This document shows, one piece after another, positions 37,040 through 45,915 of a stretch of 64,000 nt of DNA; within the stretch, counting starts at the first letter, position 1, and each line of letters starts with the position of its first letter. Source of the DNA: Thioalkalivibrio sp. ALE31. Lineage in GTDB: Bacteria; Pseudomonadota; Gammaproteobacteria; Ectothiorhodospirales; Ectothiorhodospiraceae. The stretch spans positions 558,001-622,000 of the forward strand of contig NZ_KB905020.1 of NCBI RefSeq assembly GCF_000377405.1, read 5' to 3'. Under the pieces are notes generated by a model, which saw only the letters and a list, made by a program, of their open reading frames with translations, did not search any database and was not told the origin of the DNA. The translations under genes were made by a program, and so were the position numbers.

Positions 37040-38044
37040 TTACGGCAGCGCAGGAATCTCGAACTGCGGCATTTCGCCGGTCAGCGCGTGCATGAAGGCC
37101 TCGATATCCGCGACCTCGTCATCACTGAAGTCCTGCCCCAGCATTTCCTCGCCCATGATGCGGATCGCCTCTTCCAGCGTGGCGGTCTCCCCGTTGTTCA
37201 TGTAGGGGTAGGTCAGGGCCACGTTGCGCAGGGTCGGGGTCTTGAACGCAAACCGGTCGCTCTCCTCACCCGTGACCAGGTAGCGGCCCTCGTCCTCCGA
37301 ACCCGGCACCTGGATGCGGTGGAAGTTGCTGTCGGTCAGCGCCGGCCCACGGTGACAGGCCACGCAGCCGTTGTCGGCGAACAGCTTCATCCCGCGCATC
37401 TGCTGCTCGCTCATCGCGCCCTCATCCCCGGCCAGCCAGCGATCCAGCGGCGAGTTCGGGGTGTTCAGCGTACGCTGGAACGTCGCCAGCGCCTTGGCCA
37501 CGTGGTCGGTATTGATCACGTTGTCGCCGTCATAGTCGGGATAGGCGGCCTCGAATTTCTCCTGGTACTCATTGAACTCCTCCAGGCGGGCGATCGCATC
37601 CTCCAGCGGCATCGCCATCTCGATCGCGTCCTGGATCGGGCCCAGGGCCTGCCCCTCCAGGTCGTCCTCTCGGCCATCCCAGAACTGCGCGGTGAAGAAG
37701 CCGGAATTCAGCACGGTCGGGGTATTGCGCTCGCCAACCTGGCCGTCATGGCCTACCGCGCGCGGGATGCGGTCCGCCCAGCCCAGCGCCGGGTTGTGGC
37801 AGGTCGCGCAGGAGATCACGCCGGAGCTGGAGATGCGCGGCTCGAAGAACAGCATCTTGCCCAGCTCGATCTTCTCCTTGGTCATCGAGTTGTCCGCCGG
37901 GATCGGCGGCAGCGCCGGCAGCGGCTCGAACACATCGCGATACTGCGAGTAATCAGTATCCGCCACGGCGGGCGCGGCCACGCCCAGCGCCAGGGCGGTG
38001 CAGGCCGAAAAGATGGCGCTGCGAAGATAAGAACCTCGGATCAT
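37040..38044 (-). CDS. ccpA: Di-heme cytochrome c peroxidase
   Basis: 334 residues, typical of periplasmic bacterial CCPs. A signal peptide ends near VAAPAVA. Two c-type heme sites are visible: SCATCHNPALGW for the peroxidatic heme and GCVACHRGPAL for the electron-transfer heme. ELGKMLFFEP, WDGREDDLEGQ and TPTLRNVALTYPYMNNG are family hallmarks. It reduces H2O2 with electrons from cytochrome c. An FNR-type box lies ~120 bp upstream, so low-oxygen control is likely. Confidence 0.94.
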   Translation of the reverse strand: MIRGSYLRSAIFSACTALALGVAAPAVADTDYSQYRDVFEPLPALPPIPADNSMTKEKIELGKMLFFEPRISSSGVISCATCHNPALGWADRIPRAVGHDGQVGERNTPTVLNSGFFTAQFWDGREDDLEGQALGPIQDAIEMAMPLEDAIARLEEFNEYQEKFEAAYPDYDGDNVINTDHVAKALATFQRTLNTPNSPLDRWLAGDEGAMSEQQMRGMKLFADNGCVACHRGPALTDSNFHRIQVPGSEDEGRYLVTGEESDRFAFKTPTLRNVALTYPYMNNGETATLEEAIRIMGEEMLGQDFSDDEVADIEAFMHALTGEMPQFEIPALP

Positions 38045-38164
38045 GGCAAAGTCTCCCTGAGATTGGATCGGTGTCGGCGAAGACCGATATAGACTCGGTC
38101 CAAATCACCTGAATCCCACCCTATCGACCCGGTATTCGATCGACCAGCGAAATCAGCGCTCCCG

Positions 38165-38178
38165 TTGATCCAGATCAA
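38165..38178. promoter_or_regulatory. FNR/ANR-type box
   Basis: TTGATCCAGATCAA fits the FNR consensus TTGAT-N4-ATCAA exactly. It lies between ccpA (start 38044, minus) and the riboswitch-controlled porin gene (plus). A -41.5 placement would put the ccpA transcript start near 38130. ccpA homologues in Pseudomonas are known FNR-family targets. The palindrome does not exclude control of the plus-strand genes. Confidence 0.7.
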
Positions 38179-38250
38179 TCACTGCGGTTGGTCGCTCATC
38201 AGACGCTCTTCTTGCCAGCCTGTTTGCACCCCAGTACCCTTCGCCCCGCC

Positions 38251-38444
38251 TCCAGGTGCCCTGGCGTTCCATCGCCGGGGATAATCGGGAAGCCGGTGCG
38301 CGAACTGCCGTTCGCAATGCCGGCACTGCCCCCGCAACGGTAGGTGAAGACAACGGATCAACAACCACTGCGCCGCAATTCGGTGTGGGAAGGCGATCCG
38401 CCCGGGCACCCCCGCCCGCTTCACGAGTCCGGAGACCGGCCAGG
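38251..38444 (+). promoter_or_regulatory. Cobalamin riboswitch upstream of porin and cytochrome genes
   Basis: The conserved parts occur in order: ATAATCGGGAAGCCGGTG (38281-38298), the B12-box region CACTGCCCCCGCAACGGTA (38324-38342), CCACTG...TGTGGGAAGGC (38366-38393) and GAGTCCGGAGACCGGCC (38425-38441). It is clearer than the leader at 30.4 kb. The next plus-strand genes are a porin and a cytochrome c'-like protein. A GGTCGGG...CCCCGACC pairing (about 38478-38514) between riboswitch and gene could serve as the switching terminator. Confidence 0.9.
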
Positions 38445-38569
38445 AGGAAACCTGACGCTGCGGCGGGCAAGCGGTCGGGTCGGGCTTGCTGTGTCTATAG
38501 TCCCCGACCTCCCCTGGCCCACCCAGCGTCGTTCCATCCACGGCGCACGGGGTGTGCGTCCCAGGGAGA

Positions 38570-39700
38570 ATGACCTTGAACAAACCGACCCGACGACCCG
38601 GCCGGCCGCCACTCCTGGCTCCGGCCCCGACCCTTCTCGGCCTGTTGATCGCCAGTGGCGGGGCTTCCCCCCTCCAGGCACAGTTCGAGTTCGGCAGCGA
38701 AGCCGACGGCTTCGCCATCACCCTGGACCCGCTCATCCAGGGCCGCTACGCCATCGAGCGGGGCGACGAGGGAACCACCACCGAATTCGACTTTCGCCGC
38801 GCCTGGCTGGATACGACGGGCACCCTCTTCCACCCCGATCTTAGTTTTCGCCTGCAGCCCGACTTCAGCAGCGGCGAGCTCTCGATGCGCGATGTCTGGC
38901 TCCAATACGCACTGACCGAGTCCCTCGACCTGCGCGCCGGCCAGTTCACCGTACCCTTCGGCCTGCCGCGGGACATCGGTGGCCCCAACCGGCTGTTCAC
39001 CGAATTGAGCATCGCGGGGAATCAGTTCGAGGTCCCGGCTGGACGCGATACCGGCGTCACCCTACTGGGGGGCGACAGCGACGACCGGGCCTGGGCCATC
39101 GGCGTGTTTGATGGTCGCGGCCGCCTTGACCAGCGGGATGACCGACCGTCCACCTCCGGCCACCTGTTCAGCGCTCGGGGGGCCTGGGCACCGGTAGGCA
39201 CCCTTCCACGCGACAACACGACCGTCGGCAAGCCGGTCGAGCATACAGTGGCCCACGGCGTCGGCCTGCAGGCGGCGAACCGCAATCACCTGCGCGACTG
39301 GACTCGCGGGCGGGAGAACCAGGTAAATCAGCAACGCGCCGACTGGGTCACCGCAACGGCCGACAGCGTCGTCAAGTTTGCCCGCACCGCCATTTCATTC
39401 GCCGCCTTCCGCCGCGACGTATCGCCCGATCACGGCCCCTCCTACCACGACTTGGGCGCCGAACTCGAGCTGGCTCAGGCACTGCCCTGGGAGGGGCTCG
39501 AGGTTGCCGCGCGCCACGCTGTGCTGCGCCACGACGCCGGCAACGACCTCGGCACCGACGAGCGCTGGCAGCGCGAGCGGGGCGCCGGCCTCAACTGGTA
39601 CCACCGCGGCCAGCGACAAAAAACCCAATTGATGTGGCTGGACCGCGACGCCGGCACTTCGGACTGGGAGCTGCACTTGCAGCACCAATTCCGCTTCTGA
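38570..39700 (+). CDS. Outer-membrane porin, phosphate-selective (OprO/OprP)-like
   Basis: 376 residues. A signal peptide (LLAPAPTLLGLLIASGGASPLQA) is followed by amphipathic beta strands and family landmarks: DFRRAWLDTTGTLF, LSFRLQPDFSSGELSMRDVWLQYAL and LRAGQFTVPFGLPRDIGG. The last residues ELHLQHQFRF end in Phe, as outer-membrane barrels require. The substrate cannot be inferred. Control by a cobalamin riboswitch suggests a corrinoid or cobalt link. ATG 38570 is too close to AGGGAG; TTG 38576, seven bases after it, is an alternative start. Confidence 0.83.
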   Translation: MTLNKPTRRPGRPPLLAPAPTLLGLLIASGGASPLQAQFEFGSEADGFAITLDPLIQGRYAIERGDEGTTTEFDFRRAWLDTTGTLFHPDLSFRLQPDFSSGELSMRDVWLQYALTESLDLRAGQFTVPFGLPRDIGGPNRLFTELSIAGNQFEVPAGRDTGVTLLGGDSDDRAWAIGVFDGRGRLDQRDDRPSTSGHLFSARGAWAPVGTLPRDNTTVGKPVEHTVAHGVGLQAANRNHLRDWTRGRENQVNQQRADWVTATADSVVKFARTAISFAAFRRDVSPDHGPSYHDLGAELELAQALPWEGLEVAARHAVLRHDAGNDLGTDERWQRERGAGLNWYHRGQRQKTQLMWLDRDAGTSDWELHLQHQFRF

Positions 39701-39720
39701 CACTGGAAAGGAGATCCGAC

Positions 39721-40278
39721 ATGACTCGACCCCCCTTTACACCGGCCCTCCGGATCGCCGGCCTTGTCCTGTTCCTGCTTGCCGCCACCGGCGCCCATGG
39801 CGACGAGGTGACGCTCCCCATGCCCGGCCCCTGGGGCAAAGACTACAGCGAGACGATGGACAACCCGGCCACAGTGGACGCCACCGAGGCCTTCCAGCGC
39901 TTCCGCCAGCAAAGCATGCAGGGCACCTCAGCCACCTACCGCAGCATCGAGCAGATCCTGCGCTACGACGCACCGTTCGCCGAGCGCCTGCCCGACCTCG
40001 CCGAGGAACTGGCGCGCCGAGCCGCCGACATCGAAACCTGGTTCGCTCGCGAGACCCCGGCGCGGGGCGGCGAACCCGGCGCCCTGCCCGCGGCCTGGGA
40101 GGACCCGGAGTTCTCCGAGTACAAGGCAGCCTACCGCGAGGCCGCCGAACGACTGCAGCGCAAGGTCGAGGCGGCCGAGGACCTGGAGAACGAAGACTTC
40201 CAGCTTCGCGCCACCGAGGCCCTGAACGGCGTGCGCCACCATTGCTTGGCCTGCCACGACCACTACCGCCGCCGCTAA
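39721..40278 (+). CDS. Cytochrome c'-like exported monoheme protein
   Basis: 185 residues. A signal peptide (IAGLVLFLLAATGAHG) precedes a mostly helical mature protein. The single heme motif is at the extreme C-terminus, CLACHDHYRRR. CxxCH near the end followed by YR is the mark of class II cytochromes (c' and c-556). The upstream AAGGAGA supports ATG 39721. It lies 20 bp after the porin and is surely co-transcribed. Cytochromes c' bind gases such as NO; this one may differ. Confidence 0.82.
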   Translation: MTRPPFTPALRIAGLVLFLLAATGAHGDEVTLPMPGPWGKDYSETMDNPATVDATEAFQRFRQQSMQGTSATYRSIEQILRYDAPFAERLPDLAEELARRAADIETWFARETPARGGEPGALPAAWEDPEFSEYKAAYREAAERLQRKVEAAEDLENEDFQLRATEALNGVRHHCLACHDHYRRR

Positions 40279-40295
40279 ACCGGGCGGGAACCAAG

Positions 40296-40318
40296 GGGCC
40301 GCCTCACGGCGGCCCTTT
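40296..40318 (+). terminator. Terminator after the cytochrome c'-like gene
   Basis: An 8-bp stem, GGGCCGCC (40296-40303) and its complement (40308-40315), with loop TCAC and a short T-run. It follows the stop by 17 bp. Confidence 0.65.
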
Positions 40319-40346
40319 CCGTGGTCCTGATCGAGAAGAAACCGCC

Positions 40347-40406
40347 TTCGCCTGCAAGCAGACTCCTACAGGTTCCTGGCGATGTGGGAACCTGCTTGCA
40401 GGCGAA
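40347..40406. repeat. REP-like palindrome in the convergent gap
   Basis: TTCGCCTGCAAGCAG (40347-40361) pairs exactly with 40392-40406. An inner GGTTCC/GGAACC pair makes a bulged hairpin. It also contains ACTCCTACA, as the 53.7-kb palindrome does (CTCCTACA). It lies between the convergent cytochrome and cobM genes. Confidence 0.6.
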
Positions 40407-40472
40407 AAGCCCAGTGCCCCACAACACCCACCGGAGTCACCCCTGCCTGCGGAAGATCGGGGCCGCCGCCGC

Positions 40473-41237
40473 TTAGTCCCCGTCCATGCCGCGGTAACGG
40501 CGCACATGCGCCGGGTCGTACAGCGCACTGTCGCGGAAATCGCCCGGGTCCAGCGCCGGGCCCACCAGGATCAGCGCCGAGCGCCGCGTGGTCAGGGCCT
40601 GCGCCCGTTCCGCGATATTCCCCAGCGAACCGCGCACCACGGTCTCGTCCGGCCAGCTGGCACGGAAGACGATGGCCACCGGGCAGTCGCAGCCGTAGTG
40701 CGGCCGCAGGTCCTCGACCACGGTCTCGATATTGTGCAGCGAAAGATGGATCGCCAGGGTCGCCCCGGTGGCGGCAAAGCTCGCCAGCCGTTCGCGCTCC
40801 GGCATGGAGGACGCCCGTCCCGGCGTGCGCGTCAGCACCACCGACTGCGCCACCTCCGGCACCGTCAGTTCCCGCCCCAGGGTCGCGGCGGCGGCGGAGA
40901 ATGCCGGCACGCCGGGCGTGATGCTGTACTCGATCCCGGCCGCCTCCAGCCGACGGATCTGCTCGCCCAGCGCGCTGTAGACCGACAGGTCGCCGGAGTG
41001 CAGGCGCGCCACGTCCTGGCCCGCCGCGTGGGCGCGTTCGATCTCCTCCATGATCGCGTCCAGCGTCAGCGGCGCGGTGTTGACCACGCGCGCCCCCTCC
41101 GGGGCATGTTCCAGCACGGCCTCCGGCACCAGTGAACCCGCGTACAGGCACACCGGACAGGCCGCAATACGATCCCGGCCGCGCAGGGTCAGCAGATCCG
41201 CGGCACCCGGGCCTGCACCGACAAAATGAACCGTCAT
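40473..41237 (-). CDS. cobM: Precorrin-4 C11-methyltransferase
   Basis: 254 residues, standard. It methylates C11 of the corrin precursor using SAM. The fold-typical motifs are [15 protein letters not shown] at the N-terminus, [15 protein letters not shown] in mid-protein, [13 protein letters not shown], and the CobM-type [15 protein letters not shown]. Its start overlaps the cobE stop by 4 bp. It is the last gene of the corrin region. Confidence 0.95.
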   Translation of the reverse strand: MTVHFVGAGPGAADLLTLRGRDRIAACPVCLYAGSLVPEAVLEHAPEGARVVNTAPLTLDAIMEEIERAHAAGQDVARLHSGDLSVYSALGEQIRRLEAAGIEYSITPGVPAFSAAAATLGRELTVPEVAQSVVLTRTPGRASSMPERERLASFAATGATLAIHLSLHNIETVVEDLRPHYGCDCPVAIVFRASWPDETVVRGSLGNIAERAQALTTRRSALILVGPALDPGDFRDSALYDPAHVRRYRGMDGD

Positions 41238-41659
41238 GATGACTCCTCGAAAAGATGTTGGCGGTCGACCCAGGCCACCGCGCAGCTGGCCTGCGGTGAC
41301 AGACGCCGCGGCAACAGCAGACGCGCGCCCTCGCCGGCCGCTGCCAGCGCCGCTGCCTCGGCCACGGAACCGACCCCGGCCGTTGCACGCACCCGTGGCG
41401 ACTCCGTCAGCACTCCCCCCTGGCAGTCCGCAAGGGCGGCCATGGACGGGAATACGAGTTCCAGTTCCAGCTCCCGCGCGACCGTCGCCAGCATGCGACT
41501 GTCACTCTTATGCACCGGTGCCGCCAGCTGCCGGGCCCCGAGCACTCCGGCACGCTCCACTCCCAGCACGGCGCGAGCCTCGGCCAGTACCTCGCGCATC
41601 AGACCCTCCAGCTCCCGGGCCGTACAGGCGGAGGCGAAGCCGACGCCCGGCACGACCAA
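41234..41659 (-). CDS. cobE: Cobalamin biosynthesis protein CobE (CbiG C-terminal domain)
   Basis: 141 residues, the usual CobE size. Motifs are [50 protein letters not shown] and a Gly/Ala-rich core. CobE resembles the C-terminal domain of CbiG, which in the anaerobic route helps remove the C2 unit from the ring; its role in the aerobic route is not settled. TTG 41659 is chosen because AGGAGG ends 5 bases upstream; GTG 41653 is possible. The start lies inside the end of cobL (stop 41674), separated from it by 14 bp. Confidence 0.85.
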   Translation of the reverse strand: MVVPGVGFASACTARELEGLMREVLAEARAVLGVERAGVLGARQLAAPVHKSDSRMLATVARELELELVFPSMAALADCQGGVLTESPRVRATAGVGSVAEAAALAAAGEGARLLLPRRLSPQASCAVAWVDRQHLFEESS

Positions 41660-41673
41660 GCCCCCCTCCTGGT

Positions 41674-42909
41674 TCAGATCCGGCGCAGGGCCCACAGGGT
41701 CACCGGCCGCAGCGGTTTCCAGCCGGACATCGCGCCCAGCGGTTCCGAGCGACTCACATTGATGCGTGTCAGCTCGCCACCATGGCGCTCGCGAGCCGCC
41801 GCCAACACCGCATCGCCCTCCACCGTCACGCTGCTGGCGACCAGGCGCCCCCCCGGGCACAGACGCTCCACGCAGTGTTCCACCAGCCCGGGCGTCGTCA
41901 GCCCACCACCGATGAAGATCGCGTCGGGGGCAGACAGGTCATCCAGCGCCTCCGGCGCGCGCCCGTGGATGCGGCGCAGTGCCGGCACCCCCAGCGCGCT
42001 CGCGTTGCGCGCGATGCGTTCCAGACGCTCCGCACGCGGCTCGATGGCCACCGCTTCATTGGCCGGGTCCGCCAGCATCCACTCGATGCCGATGGAACCG
42101 GAACCGGCACCCACGTCCCAGAGCCGTTCGCCACGACCAGGTGCCAGCAGGGCCAGTGCCACCGCACGCACCTCGCGCTTGGTAATCTGACCATCCTGCT
42201 CGAACTCCGCCTCCGGCCGACCGGCGCTCGCCGCAAGCACCGTTGCTGCCGGATCGGCCCGGCACTCCAGCGCCACGGTGTTCAGTGCCTCGATCCCGAC
42301 CTCCGGCCAGGCATCGGCACGCGCGCTGACGGCCGTCTCGTTGGCCGCGCCCAGGGACTGCAGTACGGTCAGGGTGGAATCACCGAAGCCGAGCCCGGTC
42401 AACCAGCGTGCCAGCTCCGCCGGCGTGTCTCCGTCGCGGCTCAGGATCAGCAACCGCGCGCCGTTGTGCAGCCAGGGCCGCAGCGCCTCCATGGGCCGGC
42501 CGTGCACCGACAGGCAGCGGGTCTGCTGCAGCGGCCAGCCCATCCGCGCAGCCGCCAGGCTGAACGCCGAGGGCGCGGGCCAAACACAGGTCTGAGCGAC
42601 CGGGAAACGTCGCATCAGGGTCGCCCCCACCCCGAACCAGAAGGGGTCGCCGCTGGCGAGCACGCACAGCGGCTGCCCGGCGCGTGCCTCGATCCAGTCC
42701 AGCGCGGTCTCCAGCGGCGACGGCCACACCAGGCGCTCCTGCCCCGGCCGCTCCGACAGCATCTCCAGATGCCGGGCGCCGCCGATCACCGTCGCCGCCG
42801 TGTCCAGCGCCATGCGGGCCCCGGGTGCCAGCCCGGCAAGCCCCTCCGCGCCTACGCCGACGATATTCAGCCATGGCGTTGGTTCACTGTTCGTCGCTAG
42901 ACTGGTCAT
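41674..42909 (-). CDS. cobL: Precorrin-6B C5,15-methyltransferase/decarboxylase, CbiE-CbiT fusion
   Basis: 411 residues, the normal size for fused CobL. The CbiE-like half (to ~200) has IVGVGAEGLAGLAPGAR and CVLASGDPFWFGVGATLM. The CbiT-like half has GQITKREVRAVALALLAP and the SAM loop LWDVGAGSGSIGIEW. It methylates C5 and C15 and decarboxylates the C12 side chain. Its start is divergent from cobK; a further ATG at 42915 would make the two start codons overlap within the palindrome CTCATGAG. Confidence 0.95.
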   Translation of the reverse strand: MTSLATNSEPTPWLNIVGVGAEGLAGLAPGARMALDTAATVIGGARHLEMLSERPGQERLVWPSPLETALDWIEARAGQPLCVLASGDPFWFGVGATLMRRFPVAQTCVWPAPSAFSLAAARMGWPLQQTRCLSVHGRPMEALRPWLHNGARLLILSRDGDTPAELARWLTGLGFGDSTLTVLQSLGAANETAVSARADAWPEVGIEALNTVALECRADPAATVLAASAGRPEAEFEQDGQITKREVRAVALALLAPGRGERLWDVGAGSGSIGIEWMLADPANEAVAIEPRAERLERIARNASALGVPALRRIHGRAPEALDDLSAPDAIFIGGGLTTPGLVEHCVERLCPGGRLVASSVTVEGDAVLAAARERHGGELTRINVSRSEPLGAMSGWKPLRPVTLWALRRI

Positions 42910-42913
42910 CCTC

Positions 42914-43714
42914 ATGAGCTCCCGTTCATCTCCTGACTCCAGCCCCCGGGCGGCTCGCCCGCGGCAGATCCTGCTGCTGGGCGGCACGACCGAGGCCGCG
43001 GCGCTGGAACCACTGCTGGATGTGCACCCGCGGCTGCAGGCCACCGTCTCGCTGGCCGGGCGCACCCGAAAACCGGGGCCGGCGCGGCTGCCTCGGCGCA
43101 CCGGCGGGTTCGGCGGCGTCGACGGCCTCGCCGCCTGGCTGCACGAACACGCCATCGACGCCCTGGTGGACGCGACCCACCCGTTCGCACGGCAGATCTC
43201 GGCCAACGCCGTCTCGGCTGCGCGCCAGACCGGCATCCCGCTGGCCCGCCTGACCCGACCGTCGTGGGAGGCCGGACCGGAGGACCGCTGGATCCGCGTG
43301 CCCGACCTCGCGGCCGCCGCCCGCGCCCTTCCGGAACTCGGCCGGCGCGTGCTGCTGACCACCGGCCGCCAGCACCTGGAGGCCTTCGAGGCCGCGCCCG
43401 AACTGGACTACGTCATCCGCACCATCGACCCGCCCGAACCACCGCCGGCGCTGCCGCGGGTTACCTGGATCCACGCCCGGGGCCCGTTCACGGCCGAAGA
43501 CGAGGCGCGCCTTTTGCGGGAACACACGATTGACGTGCTGGTGACCAAGGACAGCGGCGGCGATGCCACGGCCGCCAAGCTGCAGGCGGCCCGCGAACGG
43601 GGTATGCCGGTTGTGATGGTGGAGCGCCCGCCGGATGCCCCCGGGGTGCCGCGATTCCACGCCCCGCAGGCGGTACTCGACTGGCTGGAGGATCTCCCGG
43701 ACGCGCACGGCTAA
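42914..43714 (+). CDS. cobK: Precorrin-6A reductase
   Basis: 266 residues. It reduces precorrin-6A to 6B with NADPH. Motifs are ILLLGGTTEAAALEPLL, VDATHPFARQISANA, RWIRVPDL, VLLTTGRQHLEAF and LVTKDSGGDATAAKL. It is the only cob gene on the plus strand, lying between cobL and cobJ; it converges on cobJ with a 13-bp gap. Expression must come from a separate promoter, probably inside cobL. Confidence 0.94.
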   Translation: MSSRSSPDSSPRAARPRQILLLGGTTEAAALEPLLDVHPRLQATVSLAGRTRKPGPARLPRRTGGFGGVDGLAAWLHEHAIDALVDATHPFARQISANAVSAARQTGIPLARLTRPSWEAGPEDRWIRVPDLAAAARALPELGRRVLLTTGRQHLEAFEAAPELDYVIRTIDPPEPPPALPRVTWIHARGPFTAEDEARLLREHTIDVLVTKDSGGDATAAKLQAARERGMPVVMVERPPDAPGVPRFHAPQAVLDWLEDLPDAHG

Positions 43715-43727
43715 CGCGGCTCCCGCC

Positions 43728-44513
43728 TCATTCCGCGGACTCGACATAACGCGGGGTGTACACGTGCCGCCGGCCCGAAGGACGCTCCAGCACCCGAGTG
43801 GAGGCGGCGCCCACGATCACCAGCGTGCTCATGTTCGCCGTCGTCGGGTCCACCTCGCCGAGGGTGGAGATCTGCACGTCTTCGCGTTCGCCGCGGCCCA
43901 CCGCGGTGGCCAGCACGACCAGGGTGTCCGGCCCCTGCACCTCGCGCACGATGCCCAGTGCCTCGCCCAGCTGCCAGGGACGTGCGCGCGAGATCGGGTT
44001 GTAGAAGGCCATGGCGAAGTCGGCCTCGGCCGCCAGCCGTACCCGACGCTGGATCAGCGACCAGGGCTTGAGGTTGTCCGACAGCGAGATCACGCAGAAA
44101 TCGTTTCCCAGCGGTGCACCCAGCCGCGCCGCGGCGGCCTGCATCGCCGACACCCCGGGCAGCACCTCCACCGTCACCGCGTCCCAGCGACCCGGCTCCG
44201 AGCCTTCCAGGGCCTCGAAGACCGCGGCCGCCATCGCGAACACACCCGGGTCGCCGCCCGAAACCACCGCTACGTCCCGCCCCTCGGCGGCCAAATCCAG
44301 GGCGTGGGTTGCGCGCGCCAGTTCCTCGCGGTTGTCCGAGGCGTGCACACGGTGGTGGGCGGCCGCAATCCGTTCCAGGTACGGCCCGTATCCCACCAGG
44401 TCGGTCGCCGCTTCGAGACGGGCAGCGACCTCCGGCGTGATCCATTCCGGCCCCGCCGGACCCACCCCGACCACACTCAACCGACCGACCACCGGACCAC
44501 CATCCCCGCTCAT
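43728..44513 (-). CDS. cobJ: Precorrin-3B C17-methyltransferase
   Basis: 261 residues. It performs ring contraction with C17 methylation. Motifs are VVGVGPAGPEWITPEV, the family-specific DLVGYGPYLERI, VVSGGDPGVFAMAAAV, PLGNDFCVISLSDNLKPW and MAFYNPISRARPWQL. It overlaps cobI by 4 bp. Confidence 0.96.
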   Translation of the reverse strand: MSGDGGPVVGRLSVVGVGPAGPEWITPEVAARLEAATDLVGYGPYLERIAAAHHRVHASDNREELARATHALDLAAEGRDVAVVSGGDPGVFAMAAAVFEALEGSEPGRWDAVTVEVLPGVSAMQAAAARLGAPLGNDFCVISLSDNLKPWSLIQRRVRLAAEADFAMAFYNPISRARPWQLGEALGIVREVQGPDTLVVLATAVGRGEREDVQISTLGEVDPTTANMSTLVIVGAASTRVLERPSGRRHVYTPRYVESAE

Positions 44514-45265
44514 CGCCGAACCCCGCGCCCGGGGATCACGATCATCGAGAAATAGGGCACCCGCTCCGGGATCTCGGACACTGGCAGGACCCGCTCCTCG
44601 GCGGTGCTGGCGCGTTCCACGTACCAGGCGCGCTCGTCCAGCCCCAGCTCCTGAAGGACACCCACCACCGCATCGCGATGGGTTCCGACCTTCATGATGA
44701 CCGCCGCATCGGTCCCCTGCAGGGCCTGGCGCAGATCGTCGATCGGCATCGTGCCGGGGATCACCGTCAGCAGGTCATCGCGCATGGTCAGCGGCGTCGA
44801 CAATTGCGCAGCCGAGGCCATCATCGAGGTCACGCCAGGGACCACGTGGGTGGGAAACCGATCCTTCAGCCGCAGGTAGACGTGCATGAACGATCCGTAG
44901 AAGAACGGATCGCCCTCGTTCAACACCACCACCGAACGCCCGGCTGCCAGTTCGGCAGCCAGTTGCTCGGCGGCGGCGTCGAAGAACTGCTCGATGCGGC
45001 GGCGATACTCGTCAGAGCCGTGCGGGATCTCGTTGGTCACCGGATACTCCAGCGGCATCTCCTGCTGCCCCGTGCCCAGGTGGGCGTCCACGATGGCGCG
45101 CGCCTGGCCACGGCCACCCCGGCGACAGAAATAGGCCACTACCGGGCTCTCTGCAATCAGGCGCGCGGCCTTCAGCGTCAGCAACTCGGGATCACCCGGC
45201 CCGGTGCCCACGCCGTACAGACAACCCGCGGCCGCGGGTTCATGCAGCTTGGGGGATGTCGTCAT
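44510..45265 (-). CDS. cobI: Precorrin-2 C20-methyltransferase
   Basis: 251 residues. It adds the C20 methyl group. Motifs are GVGTGPGDPELLTLKAARLI, VVAYFCRRGGRGQAR, VVLNEGDPFFYGSFMHVYLRL and VPGVTSMMASAAQL. It overlaps cobH and cobJ by 4 bp each, so translation is coupled. Confidence 0.96.
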   Translation of the reverse strand: MTTSPKLHEPAAAGCLYGVGTGPGDPELLTLKAARLIAESPVVAYFCRRGGRGQARAIVDAHLGTGQQEMPLEYPVTNEIPHGSDEYRRRIEQFFDAAAEQLAAELAAGRSVVVLNEGDPFFYGSFMHVYLRLKDRFPTHVVPGVTSMMASAAQLSTPLTMRDDLLTVIPGTMPIDDLRQALQGTDAAVIMKVGTHRDAVVGVLQELGLDERAWYVERASTAEERVLPVSEIPERVPYFSMIVIPGRGVRR

Positions 45266-45915
45266 ATCCGGTCACTCGCAAAGGCGTTGATGGCCGCCGC
45301 GGCCATGGCGCTGCCACCGCGGCGTCCGAAGATGGTCAGGTACTCGAGGTCCAGCGGGCTGGCGGCCAGCGCCTCCTTGCTCTCCACCGCACCGACAAAG
45401 CCCACCGGGATACCGAGTACCGCGGCCGGACGCGGCGCGCCCTGGTGCAGCATCTCCAGCAGGTGAAACAGGGCCGTGGGCGCATTCCCGATCGCCACCA
45501 CCGCACCCTCCATATGCGGTCGCCACCATTCCAGCGCCGCCGCCGAACGCGTTGTGCCCATACGCTCGGCAGCAGCCACCACTCCGTCCTCGCGCAGGCT
45601 GCAGATCACCGGGTTATCCGCCGGCAGCCGGGCGCGCGTGACCCCATGCGCCACCATGTTGCTGTCGCAGAGGATCGGCGCGCCAGCAGCCAGCGCCGCG
45701 CGAGCCGCCCGGGCCACGCCAGCCGAAAACCCGACGTCCTGCGGCAGGTCGGTCATACCGCAGGCATGGATCATGCGTACCACCGCAGACACCAGATCCT
45801 CCGGAAAACGATCCAGCGCCGCCTCGGATCGAATAATCGCGAAGGATTCCCGGTAGATGGCTGCGCCGTCGCGCTCGTAATCCGGTACGACCCCCGCGGT
45901 ATCGCTCTGCGTCAT
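45262..45915 (-). CDS. cobH: Precorrin-8X methylmutase
   Basis: 217 residues. It moves the C11 methyl group to C12, giving hydrogenobyrinic acid. The catalytic histidine is H50 in RMIHACGMTDLPQDV. PILCDSNMVAHGV, AIGNAPTALFHLLE and IPVGFVGAVESKEAL are family signatures. It overlaps the cobG stop by 4 bp. Confidence 0.97.
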   Translation of the reverse strand: MTQSDTAGVVPDYERDGAAIYRESFAIIRSEAALDRFPEDLVSAVVRMIHACGMTDLPQDVGFSAGVARAARAALAAGAPILCDSNMVAHGVTRARLPADNPVICSLREDGVVAAAERMGTTRSAAALEWWRPHMEGAVVAIGNAPTALFHLLEMLHQGAPRPAAVLGIPVGFVGAVESKEALAASPLDLEYLTIFGRRGGSAMAAAAINAFASDRI

